In this document: positions 13,313 to 20,941 of the stretch, one piece after another
Layout: every line of letters begins with the position of its first letter
Numbering within the stretch: position 1 is the first letter of the stretch
DNA from: Deltaproteobacteria bacterium RBG_13_61_14
GTDB taxonomy: Bacteria > RBG-13-61-14
Assembly (NCBI GenBank): GCA_001797815.1
Contig: MGQK01000113.1
Coordinates: 1-21,410, forward strand
Direction: 5' to 3'
Length of the DNA stretch: 21,410 nucleotides
Position numbers and translations under genes: made by a program
The notes under the pieces: model-generated
Told to the model about the DNA's origin: nothing
Seen by the model: only the letters and a program-made list of their open reading frames with translations
The model's database searches: none

Positions 13313-14804
13313 CTTTACTGATTAGCCCTGACTTGGCCGCGAGATAAAATCCCGCCTCCAAATCCTCTTTCCTGCTATAACCGAGCGATGCCGTTGGGCT
13401 TCCGGGTCTATCTTCAGCGCCGAGGCGGTCCCTTTGATAGACCCGGGCCCGAGCCACGATCCCTTCGGCCCAGGCCCGATGCCCCAGCGCATGGACATGA
13501 GAATACGTTGCCAATACATTGTGCTTGGTGATCCCGTCCCGCTTGCCGTCAAATCCCTGGCCGCGCTGGAGGCGGAAGGCGAAACCCAGGGATGCTTCCT
13601 GCCAGGACTGGACCCGGGAATAGTGAAACTCATGGCCCCGCAGCCGGGTCCCGACCGGGAAAAATGGGTTCTCGGCCTCGACCGCGAATTCGGTGTAGCC
13701 ATGACCCTGCGGCCGGGCCGAAAAGCTGAACGTGATCGGCAGCGCCCCGGCCATGGGGAAGGTCCGGCCCTGGAAAGTCAGGCTCTCGCCCAGAAAAAGC
13801 ACCCCCCCGCATTCCGCATAGACCGGCAAGCCGGCCGCCACCGCCTCCCGCACCGAGGTTCGGAAGCTCTGGTTCGCGGCCAGGGCCGCGGCTTGGGTTT
13901 CCGGAAAGCCGCCGCCGAGGTAGAGCGCGTCCAGATCGGGCAGGGCCGGATCGGTGAGCGCGTTCACCTCGATCAAGCGGGCGCCCCGTCTGGCCAAGGC
14001 TTCCAGGTTCTCCGGGTAATAGAACTGGAACGCGGCATCGCGGACCACCCCGATCCGGACCGGCGGCCCGGAAAGGGGAGCCGCGAACTCGGCGGTCGGC
14101 GGCTCGGCCGCAAAGAAAGTCGCGGATTGGGCCAGGGTCTGAAGCGCATCCAGGTCCAGGTATTGCTCCGCGGCCCGGGCCAGGGTGGCGATCACCCGAC
14201 GGGCTTCCGGATGTTCCGCACTCGGAAGCAAGCCCAAATGCCGCTCCGGCAGCTCGATCCCGGACAAGGAGGGCACGGCCCCCAGCACCGGGATCCCGCA
14301 TTCCGCTTCGATGCACTGCCGCATGAGCTTCTCATGCCGCGAGCCCGCCACCCGGTTGAGGATCACTCCCCGCAGGGGCAACCCGGGCTCCAGGTGCTGG
14401 CAGCCCAGGACCAGGGCGGCCGCGGTCCGGGTGGTCTTGACTGCATCCACCACCAGGACCACCGATACATCCAGCAGCCTGGCCAATGCCGCGGTGCTGT
14501 AGGTGCCGCGCTGGTCCAGGCCGTCAAATAAGCCGCGGTTGCCTTCGATCACCGCCAGACCCGGATACCGGGTCCGCTCGGCAAAACAGATCCTCACCGC
14601 CTGGTCCCCCATCAAGAAGCTGTCCAGGCTGGAACAGGGTTCGCCCGCGGCCAGGGCCAGCCAGGCGGCATCAATGTAGTCGGGGCCCTTTTTGAAAGGG
14701 ATCACCCGGATGCCCCGGCTGCGCCAGGCCGCGATCAGAGCCAAGCTCAGCGCGGTCTTGCCCCCGCTGCCCCGAAGCCCGGCGATGAGGATGCGCCCTT
14801 GCAT
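13308..14804 (-). CDS. dsrN: DsrN, CbiA/CobB-type siroheme amidase
   Basis: The 498-residue protein matches cobyrinic acid a,c-diamide synthase. The N-terminal P-loop reads GLRGSGGKTALS, followed by EGNRGLFDGLD. The C-terminal glutamine amidotransferase half has the nucleophile motif YAECGG and a late GHEFHYS motif. In dsr clusters this family is DsrN, which is thought to amidate siroheme to the siroamide found in some DsrAB. No other corrin-synthesis gene is nearby, which favours the DsrN role over cobalamin synthesis. GGAGGG precedes the ATG, 14 nt after dsrB ends. Confidence 0.93.
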   Translation of the reverse strand: MQGRILIAGLRGSGGKTALSLALIAAWRSRGIRVIPFKKGPDYIDAAWLALAAGEPCSSLDSFLMGDQAVRICFAERTRYPGLAVIEGNRGLFDGLDQRGTYSTAALARLLDVSVVLVVDAVKTTRTAAALVLGCQHLEPGLPLRGVILNRVAGSRHEKLMRQCIEAECGIPVLGAVPSLSGIELPERHLGLLPSAEHPEARRVIATLARAAEQYLDLDALQTLAQSATFFAAEPPTAEFAAPLSGPPVRIGVVRDAAFQFYYPENLEALARRGARLIEVNALTDPALPDLDALYLGGGFPETQAAALAANQSFRTSVREAVAAGLPVYAECGGVLFLGESLTFQGRTFPMAGALPITFSFSARPQGHGYTEFAVEAENPFFPVGTRLRGHEFHYSRVQSWQEASLGFAFRLQRGQGFDGKRDGITKHNVLATYSHVHALGHRAWAEGIVARARVYQRDRLGAEDRPGSPTASLGYSRKEDLEAGFYLAAKSGLISKV

Positions 14805-14818
14805 ACCGATCCCTCCGC

Positions 14819-15880
14819 CTACCCCGTATACTTGAACTGGGCCGTGCTCCGGAAGGTGTCGTAAGACAGGGTGAAGTCGTCAATGTGCTTGTCGGTGAAC
14901 GGGATCTTGGTCACCTCGAAGAAGCGCTCCCAGCCGATCCGCCCGATCCACTCGCCCATCCGCTCGTGCTTGCGGGCGCCCTTGGCATAGCACTCGACGA
15001 TGTTCTTGACCGCGTCCACCACTTCCGGCCAGCGCGGCGGGTGGTTGGGGATGAAGGGGATGGCCAGTTTGGAAAAGGCCGGCCCGCTCCGGGCGTTGCT
15101 CACCTTGCCGCCGACCCAGATCGAGATCCCGTCGCCCTCCGGGTCCATCAGGGGCAGGGCCGGGCAAAGCGTGTAGCAGTTGCCGCAATACATGCAGCGC
15201 TCCTCGTTGATCTGCACGCCCTTGGTCTTGGGGTCGGGCCGGATGGCCAGGGTCGGGCAGGCGGCGATGGTGGTCGGCACTTCGCAAATCTTGGGCACCC
15301 TCTCGTTGTCCAACGAAGGCGGCAGACGATGGATGCCCAGGATCGAGATATCCGAGAAGTGCACCGCGCCGCACATGTTCAGGCAGCAAGCCAGCGCGAT
15401 CCGGAGCTTGCCCGGCAGCTTCATGGCGATGAAGTGGTCGTAAAGCTCGTCCATCACCGCCTTGACCGGGCCGGAGGCGTCGGTGGCCGGGGTATGGCAA
15501 TGCACCCAGCCCTGGGTGTGGACAATGCTGGTGATACTGTGGCCGGTTCCGCCCACCGGGTAGCCCCGCTGCTTGAGGTCCTGGAGCAGCGGCTCCAAGT
15601 TGTCCTTCTTGTCGAGCAGGAACTCGACGTTGTGCCGGCTGGTGAAGCGGAGATAGCCGTCGCAGAACTTTTCGGCGATGTCGCAATACTCCCGGATCCG
15701 GTCGGTGCAGACCAGGCGGGCGCCGCCCACCCGGACCGAGTAAAGCTTGTCCCCGCCCTGGGCCACGTGCATGAGCACGCCGGGCTGGAGGATCTCATGG
15801 TATTTCCATTTGCCATAGTTCCTCGCAATGATCGGAGGAAGCATGGTGTGATAATCTGGAGGTCCAATATCCGTCGGCAT
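14819..15880 (-). CDS. dsrB: DsrB, beta subunit of dissimilatory sulfite reductase
   Basis: The 353-residue protein carries the siroheme-[4Fe-4S] ligands Cys128, Cys165, Cys166 and Cys170. Their spacing (37, 1, 4) is the one I recall for the catalytic beta-subunit cofactor of Desulfovibrio DsrAB. A ferredoxin cluster follows (Cys229, 232, 235, 239), and the phrase [15 protein letters not shown] is typical of DsrB. Together with DsrA it reduces sulfite by four electrons, giving the DsrC trisulfide. The start at 15880 is fixed by AGGAGAGGAG upstream and by TDIGPxxY near the N-terminus. A longer frame to 15937 would overlap dsrA by 40 bases. Confidence 0.97.
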   Translation of the reverse strand: MPTDIGPPDYHTMLPPIIARNYGKWKYHEILQPGVLMHVAQGGDKLYSVRVGGARLVCTDRIREYCDIAEKFCDGYLRFTSRHNVEFLLDKKDNLEPLLQDLKQRGYPVGGTGHSITSIVHTQGWVHCHTPATDASGPVKAVMDELYDHFIAMKLPGKLRIALACCLNMCGAVHFSDISILGIHRLPPSLDNERVPKICEVPTTIAACPTLAIRPDPKTKGVQINEERCMYCGNCYTLCPALPLMDPEGDGISIWVGGKVSNARSGPAFSKLAIPFIPNHPPRWPEVVDAVKNIVECYAKGARKHERMGEWIGRIGWERFFEVTKIPFTDKHIDDFTLSYDTFRSTAQFKYTG

Positions 15881-15887
15881 GGTTCTA

Positions 15888-15897
15888 CTCCTCTCCT
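15888..15897 (-). promoter_or_regulatory. Ribosome binding site that decides the dsrB start
   Basis: AGGAGAGGAG on the minus strand lies just after the dsrA stop and 7 nt upstream of the ATG at 15880. It argues against the upstream in-frame start within dsrA. Confidence 0.7.
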
Positions 15898-17097
15898 CTA
15901 GGCAGACTTCGGCTTCTGAGGCACTTCTTCCGGCCACCAGAAGAAATAAGGGTTGGCGCGGGGGGTCCGGATCATCTGCGGGATCGGCTTAATGCCCATC
16001 TCCTTGAGGAACACCCGCATGCCCACGCGCTCGATCAGTTCGCCCACGCGCTCGCGCATCTTGCCGTTTTCGTCCCACCAGTCCCAGATTTTCAAGGCCA
16101 GGTCCTTGATCGGTTGATACGGCTTTTCCATCTTGAGGAAGGGGATCAACACCCAGGAGATCATGGCCCCTTTCAGGATGGGCGCCTTGCCCCCGATCAG
16201 GATTGTCGCGCCCTTATCCTTGCCCGGGGCCAGGGCCTTGGGCATCAGGTTGATGCAGTGCATGCACCGGGAGCACTCCTTGTTGTTGATCTTCAGTTCC
16301 TTCTTCTTCTCGTCCCAGCTCATGCAGCGGGTGGGGCACAACTCCACCACCTCTTCCTGGATGTCCAACTTGCCCGCGTATTCCTTGACCGCGCCGGGAT
16401 CCATCTGGATATTATCCCGCCAGGTGCCGATAATCGAGAGGTCGGCCCGGGCAATCGCGGCCACGCAGTCGTTGGGGCAGGCGCTGCACTTGATCTTGAA
16501 CTTGTAGGGCCACATCGGCCGGTGGAGCTGCATCTGAAAGGTGTGGGTGATGTCGTTGATGGCATCCAGGCTGTCGTAGCAGGCCCACTCGCACCGGGCC
16601 GGGCCGACGCAGGCGCTGGGGGTGCGCAGGGCCGAGCCGGAGCCGCCCATGTCAAACCCTTTCTCCGACAGCTCGTCGAAGCAGGGCTGGAGATTGTTGG
16701 TGGTGGTGCCGAGCAGGATGATGTCGCCGGTGGACCCGTGGAAGTTGGTCATGCCGCTGCCGTATTTGTCCCAGATGTCGCAGATCGTGCGCAGGGCCTT
16801 GGTGGTGTAGAACCACCCGGTGGGCATGTTGATGCGCATGGTGTGGCAGTGCTCCACCCCGGGGAAGAGGTCGGGCCGGTCCGAGTAACGGCCGATCACG
16901 CCTCCGCCGTATCCCTTCACGCCCACGATCCCGCCGTGTTTCCAATGGCCGATCCTTTCCTTGTAGGACAACTCCAATTGCCGCAGCAGATCGCGGGACA
17001 TCGCCTTCTTCTGCCCGGCCATCTTTAAGTCCTTGACAAAGCTCGGCCACGGTCCCTTTTCCAGTTCGTCCAGCAAGGGGGTTTCCGATTGTGCCAT
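15898..17097 (-). CDS. dsrA: DsrA, alpha subunit of dissimilatory sulfite reductase
   Basis: The 399-residue protein opens with [16 protein letters not shown] and has [21 protein letters not shown] and [10 protein letters not shown], all characteristic of DsrA. The alpha-subunit cofactor cysteines are Cys163, Cys169, Cys207 and Cys211 (spacing 6, 38, 4, as I recall for Desulfovibrio). A ferredoxin domain follows, with CPTRC and [15 protein letters not shown]. It is about 40 residues shorter than Desulfovibrio vulgaris DsrA, mainly in the ferredoxin-domain approach and the C-terminus, but no key residue is missing. AAGGA lies 8 nt before the ATG. dsrD is encoded upstream, after a 175-nt spacer, not downstream of dsrB. 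Confidence 0.98.
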   Translation of the reverse strand: MAQSETPLLDELEKGPWPSFVKDLKMAGQKKAMSRDLLRQLELSYKERIGHWKHGGIVGVKGYGGGVIGRYSDRPDLFPGVEHCHTMRINMPTGWFYTTKALRTICDIWDKYGSGMTNFHGSTGDIILLGTTTNNLQPCFDELSEKGFDMGGSGSALRTPSACVGPARCEWACYDSLDAINDITHTFQMQLHRPMWPYKFKIKCSACPNDCVAAIARADLSIIGTWRDNIQMDPGAVKEYAGKLDIQEEVVELCPTRCMSWDEKKKELKINNKECSRCMHCINLMPKALAPGKDKGATILIGGKAPILKGAMISWVLIPFLKMEKPYQPIKDLALKIWDWWDENGKMRERVGELIERVGMRVFLKEMGIKPIPQMIRTPRANPYFFWWPEEVPQKPKSA

Positions 17098-17272
17098 GTT
17101 TAATTCCTTTCTTTCTCTGGAATTGACTCCGATTCACTCTCCCGGCCGGTTCCGGCCCGGCGCACGCTCGCGCACCAGGCCCTCACCGGCGGGGGCTTTC
17201 CCTTGGCCCGGGATCGGCCCGGCGAGGCCCGGGCCGAACCGCTTCCGCTCTCCTGATGACGCCCTTTCCTCC
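17098..17272 (-). other. GC-rich palindromic dsrD-dsrA spacer
   Basis: No gene is seen. Several short GC palindromes crowd this leader of dsrA: GGCCGG (17144-17149) with CCGGCC (17152-17157), the GCGCACGCTCGCGC stretch near 17160, and repeated GGCCCGGGCC-like words near 17206-17235. The 13-mer CCGGTTCCGGCCC (17146-17158) recurs in the dsrC-ferredoxin spacer. They may be RNA structures that tune dsrA expression. No promoter is clear. Confidence 0.45.
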
Positions 17273-17542
17273 TCACGCTTTCTCTTCACCTTCCTCCGGA
17301 TGATCCTCGGCCTCATGCCGGTATTTCTCAAACTCTTCTTTCAGCATCAAGTAGGTGGTGCTTCCGCTCGACCAATAGGCCAGAATCCCGTCATCAAGCA
17401 TTTTCTGGGAGCAAACCTTGACCTCCGACCGCGGAAACTGGGGCAACTCGTTGACCACCTCCTTGATATACAGCTTCTTCTTGCCCTTTTTCAAGTTCTT
17501 TTGAAAGACTTCCAGAATCGCCGCTCTCATTTCCTCGCTCAT
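17273..17542 (-). CDS. dsrD: DsrD, winged-helix activator of DsrAB
   Basis: The 89-residue protein matches DsrD through LYIKEVVNELP, REV-like spacing before the second helix (SEVKVCSQKML) and the diagnostic YWSSGSTTYL near residue 57. DsrD has a winged-helix fold but acts as an allosteric activator of sulfite reduction by DsrAB. It is a marker of the reductive pathway. Its acidic C-terminal tail (residues ~76-89) is longer than in Desulfovibrio. AAAGGAGG precedes the ATG. A REP-like palindrome sits only 20 nt upstream of the start. Its position before dsrA is unusual, since the common order is dsrA-dsrB-dsrD. Confidence 0.96.
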   Translation of the reverse strand: MSEEMRAAILEVFQKNLKKGKKKLYIKEVVNELPQFPRSEVKVCSQKMLDDGILAYWSSGSTTYLMLKEEFEKYRHEAEDHPEEGEEKA

Positions 17543-17561
17543 CTCTGCCTCCTTTAATCGT

Positions 17562-17584
17562 GGGACAGGTTTGTAACCTGTCCC
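17562..17584. repeat. REP-like palindrome, copy 1
   Basis: GGGACAGGTT (17562-17571), loop TGT, AACCTGTCCC (17575-17584): a perfect 10-bp stem. It lies between dsrD and the FAD/rhodanese gene, immediately upstream of the dsrD ribosome site. The flanking TCGTGG and the core match the palindrome at 19301-19323 with only a few differences. There is no T-tract on either side. Confidence 0.8.
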
Positions 17585-17593
17585 CGCTCGAGT

Positions 17594-19294
17594 TCAGGCG
17601 CTAACCCGGGACCACCATGATACCCCGCCCTCCAGAAACTTCACCCGGGAAAATCCTTGGCCCTTCAGGATCCGGCAAGCCTCGTAGGCCCGGACCCCGA
17701 TCTGGCAGACGCAAATAATCTCTTTATCCTTGGGCAGCTCCTGGCTCCGCCGGCGCAGTTCGGGCAAGGGGATGCGAACCACCCGCTCGTCCCCGAACTT
17801 CTGGCTCTCGATCTCCTTGGGGTTACGCAGGTCGAGCCAGACCGCCTGGTCCTGCGCCAAGAGCTCCCGCGCCTGGGCCGCGGTCACAACCTCGGCCAGG
17901 CCGCTCCGCTGGTTGCGGACGATGTTCCCGGCATGGGCCACCGCCTCGATCGCCGTGGCGAAAGGCGGCGCGTAGCACAGGTCCAAGGCCCCAAGATCAT
18001 CCACCGTCGCGCCGAAGCGGAGCGCGGTCGCGATCACGTCCACCCGCCGCACCACGTCGCCCGGGCCCACCACCTGCGCGCCCAACACCCGGCCGCTCCC
18101 GGCATCCGCCAGGATCTTGACCAGGATCGGCCGGCCGCCGGCCATGTAATGCGACCGGTCCACCGAGGGCGCGATCCCGACCACCGGCTGAAAACCCAGG
18201 TTCCTCGCCTCGGCCTCGGTAATCCCGGTCCGGGCCAGGTTGATCCCCAGGGTCCGGAGCACCGAAGTGCCCACGATCCCGTCGAACTTTTCCCGGCCGG
18301 CGGTGAGGTTGTCGCCGATCACCCGGCCCTGGCGGTTGGCGGTCGAGCCCAGCGGAGCGTAAACCTTGCGGCCGCTGATCCGGTGCAGGACCTCCACGCA
18401 GTCGCCGCCGGCAAAGATGTTCGGATCGTCCGTGCGCATGAACTCGTCCACTGCGATCGCGCCGGTCTCGCCCAATTTCAGCCCGGCCGAGCGGGCCAGC
18501 TCCACGTTCGGCTTCACCCCCACCGCCACCAGCACCGCGTCGGCTTCTATCTCCCCGCGATCGGTAATAACCTTGGCCACCTTGCCCTCGCCGTCGCCCC
18601 GGATCTCTTTCACCCGCTCAAGAAGCCGCAGGGCGACTTTTTCCTCCCGGAGCACGTTGGCCACGTAACGGGCGACATCCGGGTCCACCATCCCGGGCAG
18701 AACCTGGTCGGCCATCTCCACCATGGTGGTCTCCACCGCCTGAGCGCCGAAGGCATCCGCCACTTCCAGGCCGATCCGGCCGGCGCCGATAATGGTTACC
18801 CGGTCGGCCTCGCCGGCCTCGATCAACTGCAGCAGACCCTGGGCATCCTCGGGCCGGCGCAGGGTGAAGACGTTTTTCAGGTCCGCGCCCGGGAAAGGCG
18901 GGACCACCGGAGAGGCTCCGGTAGCCAGCACCAGTTGATCGTAGGCCACGGTCTCGCTCTCGCCGCTTTGCAGGTTCTTGACCCGGACCTGCTTCTGCGC
19001 CGGGTCCACCGCTTCCACCAACATGCCGGTGCGCACGGTAACGTCTTTCACGGCGTGGAAAAACTCGGGATCGCGCAGGTCGCCCGAAGAGGTGGTCATC
19101 AAGCCGTCGAGCACCTTGACCGCGCCGGCCAGGTAATAAGGCAGCCCGCAGCCGGCATAGGAGATGTAGCGGCCGCGCTCGAAGATGATGATCTCCGCTT
19201 CCGGGTCGCGCCTCCGGGCGCGCGCCGCGGCTTTAGGCCCGCAGGCCACGCCTCCCACGATCACGATCTTTTGTCTCTTTTCTTTTCCTGCCAT
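17594..19294 (-). CDS. CoA-disulfide/persulfide reductase with C-terminal rhodanese domain
   Basis: The 566-residue protein is a single-cysteine flavin disulfide reductase. It has an FAD-binding IVIVGGVACGPKAAA motif, active Cys49 in SYAGCGLPYY, an NAD(P)H-binding IIGAGRIGLEVA, the second FAD motif NIFAGGD, and the dimer-interface CYAPPFA with the family tyrosine. The last ~100 residues form a rhodanese domain with active loop CQIGVR (Cys530). This architecture is that of CoADR-Rhd and Npsr enzymes, which reduce CoA disulfides, CoA persulfides or polysulfide with NAD(P)H. It is not DsrL. No Shine-Dalgarno precedes the ATG; a palindrome ends 6 nt upstream instead. A matching palindrome lies beyond its stop. 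A role in handling sulfane sulfur next to DsrAB/DsrC is inferred. Confidence 0.93.
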   Translation of the reverse strand: MAGKEKRQKIVIVGGVACGPKAAARARRRDPEAEIIIFERGRYISYAGCGLPYYLAGAVKVLDGLMTTSSGDLRDPEFFHAVKDVTVRTGMLVEAVDPAQKQVRVKNLQSGESETVAYDQLVLATGASPVVPPFPGADLKNVFTLRRPEDAQGLLQLIEAGEADRVTIIGAGRIGLEVADAFGAQAVETTMVEMADQVLPGMVDPDVARYVANVLREEKVALRLLERVKEIRGDGEGKVAKVITDRGEIEADAVLVAVGVKPNVELARSAGLKLGETGAIAVDEFMRTDDPNIFAGGDCVEVLHRISGRKVYAPLGSTANRQGRVIGDNLTAGREKFDGIVGTSVLRTLGINLARTGITEAEARNLGFQPVVGIAPSVDRSHYMAGGRPILVKILADAGSGRVLGAQVVGPGDVVRRVDVIATALRFGATVDDLGALDLCYAPPFATAIEAVAHAGNIVRNQRSGLAEVVTAAQARELLAQDQAVWLDLRNPKEIESQKFGDERVVRIPLPELRRRSQELPKDKEIICVCQIGVRAYEACRILKGQGFSRVKFLEGGVSWWSRVSA

Positions 19295-19300
19295 TTTCGT

Positions 19301-19323
19301 GGCACAGGTTTTTAACCTGTGTC
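19301..19323. repeat. REP-like palindrome, copy 2
   Basis: GGCACAGGTT (19301-19310), loop TTT, AACCTGTGTC (19314-19323): eight Watson-Crick pairs plus one G-U and one G-C pair. It shares the TCGTGG flank and the ACAGGTTT-TAACCTGT core with the copy at 17562-17584. It fills the gap between the dsrK-like stop and the FAD/rhodanese ATG, where a ribosome site would be expected. Confidence 0.8.
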
Positions 19324-19332
19324 CTTAAAAAA

Positions 19333-20940
19333 TTAATGCCATTCCCACTCGATGAAGCCCGGCTTCACTTCGGTCATGGCGTTCACGATCAACTCCACCA
19401 GCCCGCCGTAAAGGATCCCGCACTTCTCAAAGGCGTTGTAATGGAAGAGCAGGTCCCGAAGCTGGCCCTTGCAGTTGCTGCACGGCGCGCACAGGTATTT
19501 CTTGGTCTCGGGCCGGAGGTCATCGGAGAAAGCGTTGAGCACCTGCTGGAACTTCTTGCGGCCGGCGACGTTGAACCGCCAATGGGCGAAATTGTAGGGG
19601 CTCATGATCGCGAAGCCGGAGCCGCCGCCGCAGCAATAATTATACACCCCGTGCGGGGTCATCTCCCGGAACTTGGGCGCGATCTTGCGCAGGATCCGGC
19701 GCTGGGGCTCCACGATTCCCATCAAGCGCACCATGTTGCAGGGGTCGTGGAGCGTCACGGGAAAGTCGTTGCGCGAGGGATCCAGCTTGATCCGGCCGCT
19801 CATGACAATGTCCTCCAGCAGGGTCATCGAGCTTTCCCGCGGGATGTTGAGGTCGCCGGTCAGCACCCGGTCGGCCACCACGGTCAGCGCCTTGTGGGCG
19901 TGGCCGCATTCGCCGATCACGATCTTTTTCACCTTGAGCTTCTTGGCCGCCTGGACGTGTTTGATCGCCACCTTGGCCAGCATGAAGTCGTCATACCAAA
20001 GCCCGTAGTTGATCGCGTCGTAAGCCACCACGTCGCTGGACAGGGTCCAACTGACCCCGGCGGCCTCCAGGATGACCGCAAAAGCGCCCGGGTTCTCGGG
20101 CCAGGCCATGATCTCGCCCGCGTTGTGGATGAGCAGGATGTCGGCGCCCTCCTTGTCCCAGGGAGTCTTGATGGTCATCCCGGTCTTTTCGCTGGTGTCC
20201 TCGTCAATGAAGTCAATGTTGTCCTTGACCACCAGCGGGGTCATGCCGGTGGAAGACCCGACCTTGAGCTGGAGCGCCGCGCCTTTTTCGTGCAGCTCCT
20301 TGGCGGCGATGCCCAGCTCCTGGCTGAAGAGCTTGCGGATCTCGTGGGCGATCAGCCCGTTGTCCACCCCGATCGGGCAGGTCTGGGCGCAGCGCCGGCA
20401 GAGGTTGCAGCGGTAGGAAAGCTCGGCCAGCCGCGCCACCGTGGTCCAGTTCAGGTCAATGTCGCCGTGGGCCCATTTGCCGAAATACTTCCCGCCCGGC
20501 TTGAGATACTTGTAGTAGATGCGGCGCAGGATCTCGGAGCGGTAAGTGGGCCGGTAAAGCTCGTTGCCTCCGCTGGCCTCGAAAACGTGGCAGGCGTCCG
20601 AGCAGGTCTGGCACTTGGCGCAGTGCTCCATGGAGAGGAGGAAGGGTTGGAGGAAGGTCCAGTTGTTCTCCTTGGTGAAGAGCTTGGAAAGCCCGCTCAG
20701 GAACTTGCGGACCAGCTCCTGCTCTTCGGCCTTGCTCTTGGGCTTGGGGATGCCCACGGCCACGGTATCATCCAGGCTCGCTTCCACCGCGTCCTTGGTC
20801 TTCTGCGTGAGCGGCGGCCAGGCCGGGATGTTCTCCGGCTGGTTGTAGGGCGCCGGGAGCGGCGGCAGGTCCGCCGGGTCCAGGTGAATCAGGGGATCCG
20901 AGGGCTTGCTGACATCTTCGACTTTGAGCTTGGTTCCCAT
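19333..20940 (-). CDS. Second DsrK-like HdrD-type Fe-S subunit
   Basis: The 535-residue protein has the DsrK plan: two [4Fe-4S] motifs (Cys107/110/113/117 and Cys178/181/184/188), then ECGH, HDPCNMVRLMG, YCCGGGSG and CAPCSNC in the heterodisulfide-reductase-like half. It is clearly diverged from the DsrK at 9331-10944, with a longer, proline-rich N-terminus, so it is a paralog rather than a recent duplicate. The upstream gene encodes a matching DsrM-like membrane subunit. Such stand-alone DsrMK pairs are known in sulfate reducers and are the only DsrMK in Gram-positive ones. GAGGAG lies about 11 nt before the ATG, partly inside the upstream gene. Confidence 0.92.
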   Translation of the reverse strand: MGTKLKVEDVSKPSDPLIHLDPADLPPLPAPYNQPENIPAWPPLTQKTKDAVEASLDDTVAVGIPKPKSKAEEQELVRKFLSGLSKLFTKENNWTFLQPFLLSMEHCAKCQTCSDACHVFEASGGNELYRPTYRSEILRRIYYKYLKPGGKYFGKWAHGDIDLNWTTVARLAELSYRCNLCRRCAQTCPIGVDNGLIAHEIRKLFSQELGIAAKELHEKGAALQLKVGSSTGMTPLVVKDNIDFIDEDTSEKTGMTIKTPWDKEGADILLIHNAGEIMAWPENPGAFAVILEAAGVSWTLSSDVVAYDAINYGLWYDDFMLAKVAIKHVQAAKKLKVKKIVIGECGHAHKALTVVADRVLTGDLNIPRESSMTLLEDIVMSGRIKLDPSRNDFPVTLHDPCNMVRLMGIVEPQRRILRKIAPKFREMTPHGVYNYCCGGGSGFAIMSPYNFAHWRFNVAGRKKFQQVLNAFSDDLRPETKKYLCAPCSNCKGQLRDLLFHYNAFEKCGILYGGLVELIVNAMTEVKPGFIEWEWH

Positions 20941-20941
20941 C

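Noticed and set aside
15881-15937. Longer dsrB start 19 codons upstream
   Set aside because: It lies inside dsrA, adds a non-homologous N-terminus, and ignores the strong ribosome site 7 nt before the ATG at 15880.
17562-17584. Palindromes next to the FAD/rhodanese gene as Rho-independent terminators
   Set aside because: Neither copy is followed by a T-tract on either strand, and downstream genes on the same strand start at once.
17594-19294. FAD enzyme as DsrL
   Set aside because: DsrL has ferredoxin-type cluster motifs and a glutamate-synthase-beta-like architecture. This protein has instead a single-Cys CoADR core and a rhodanese domain, with no Fe-S motif.
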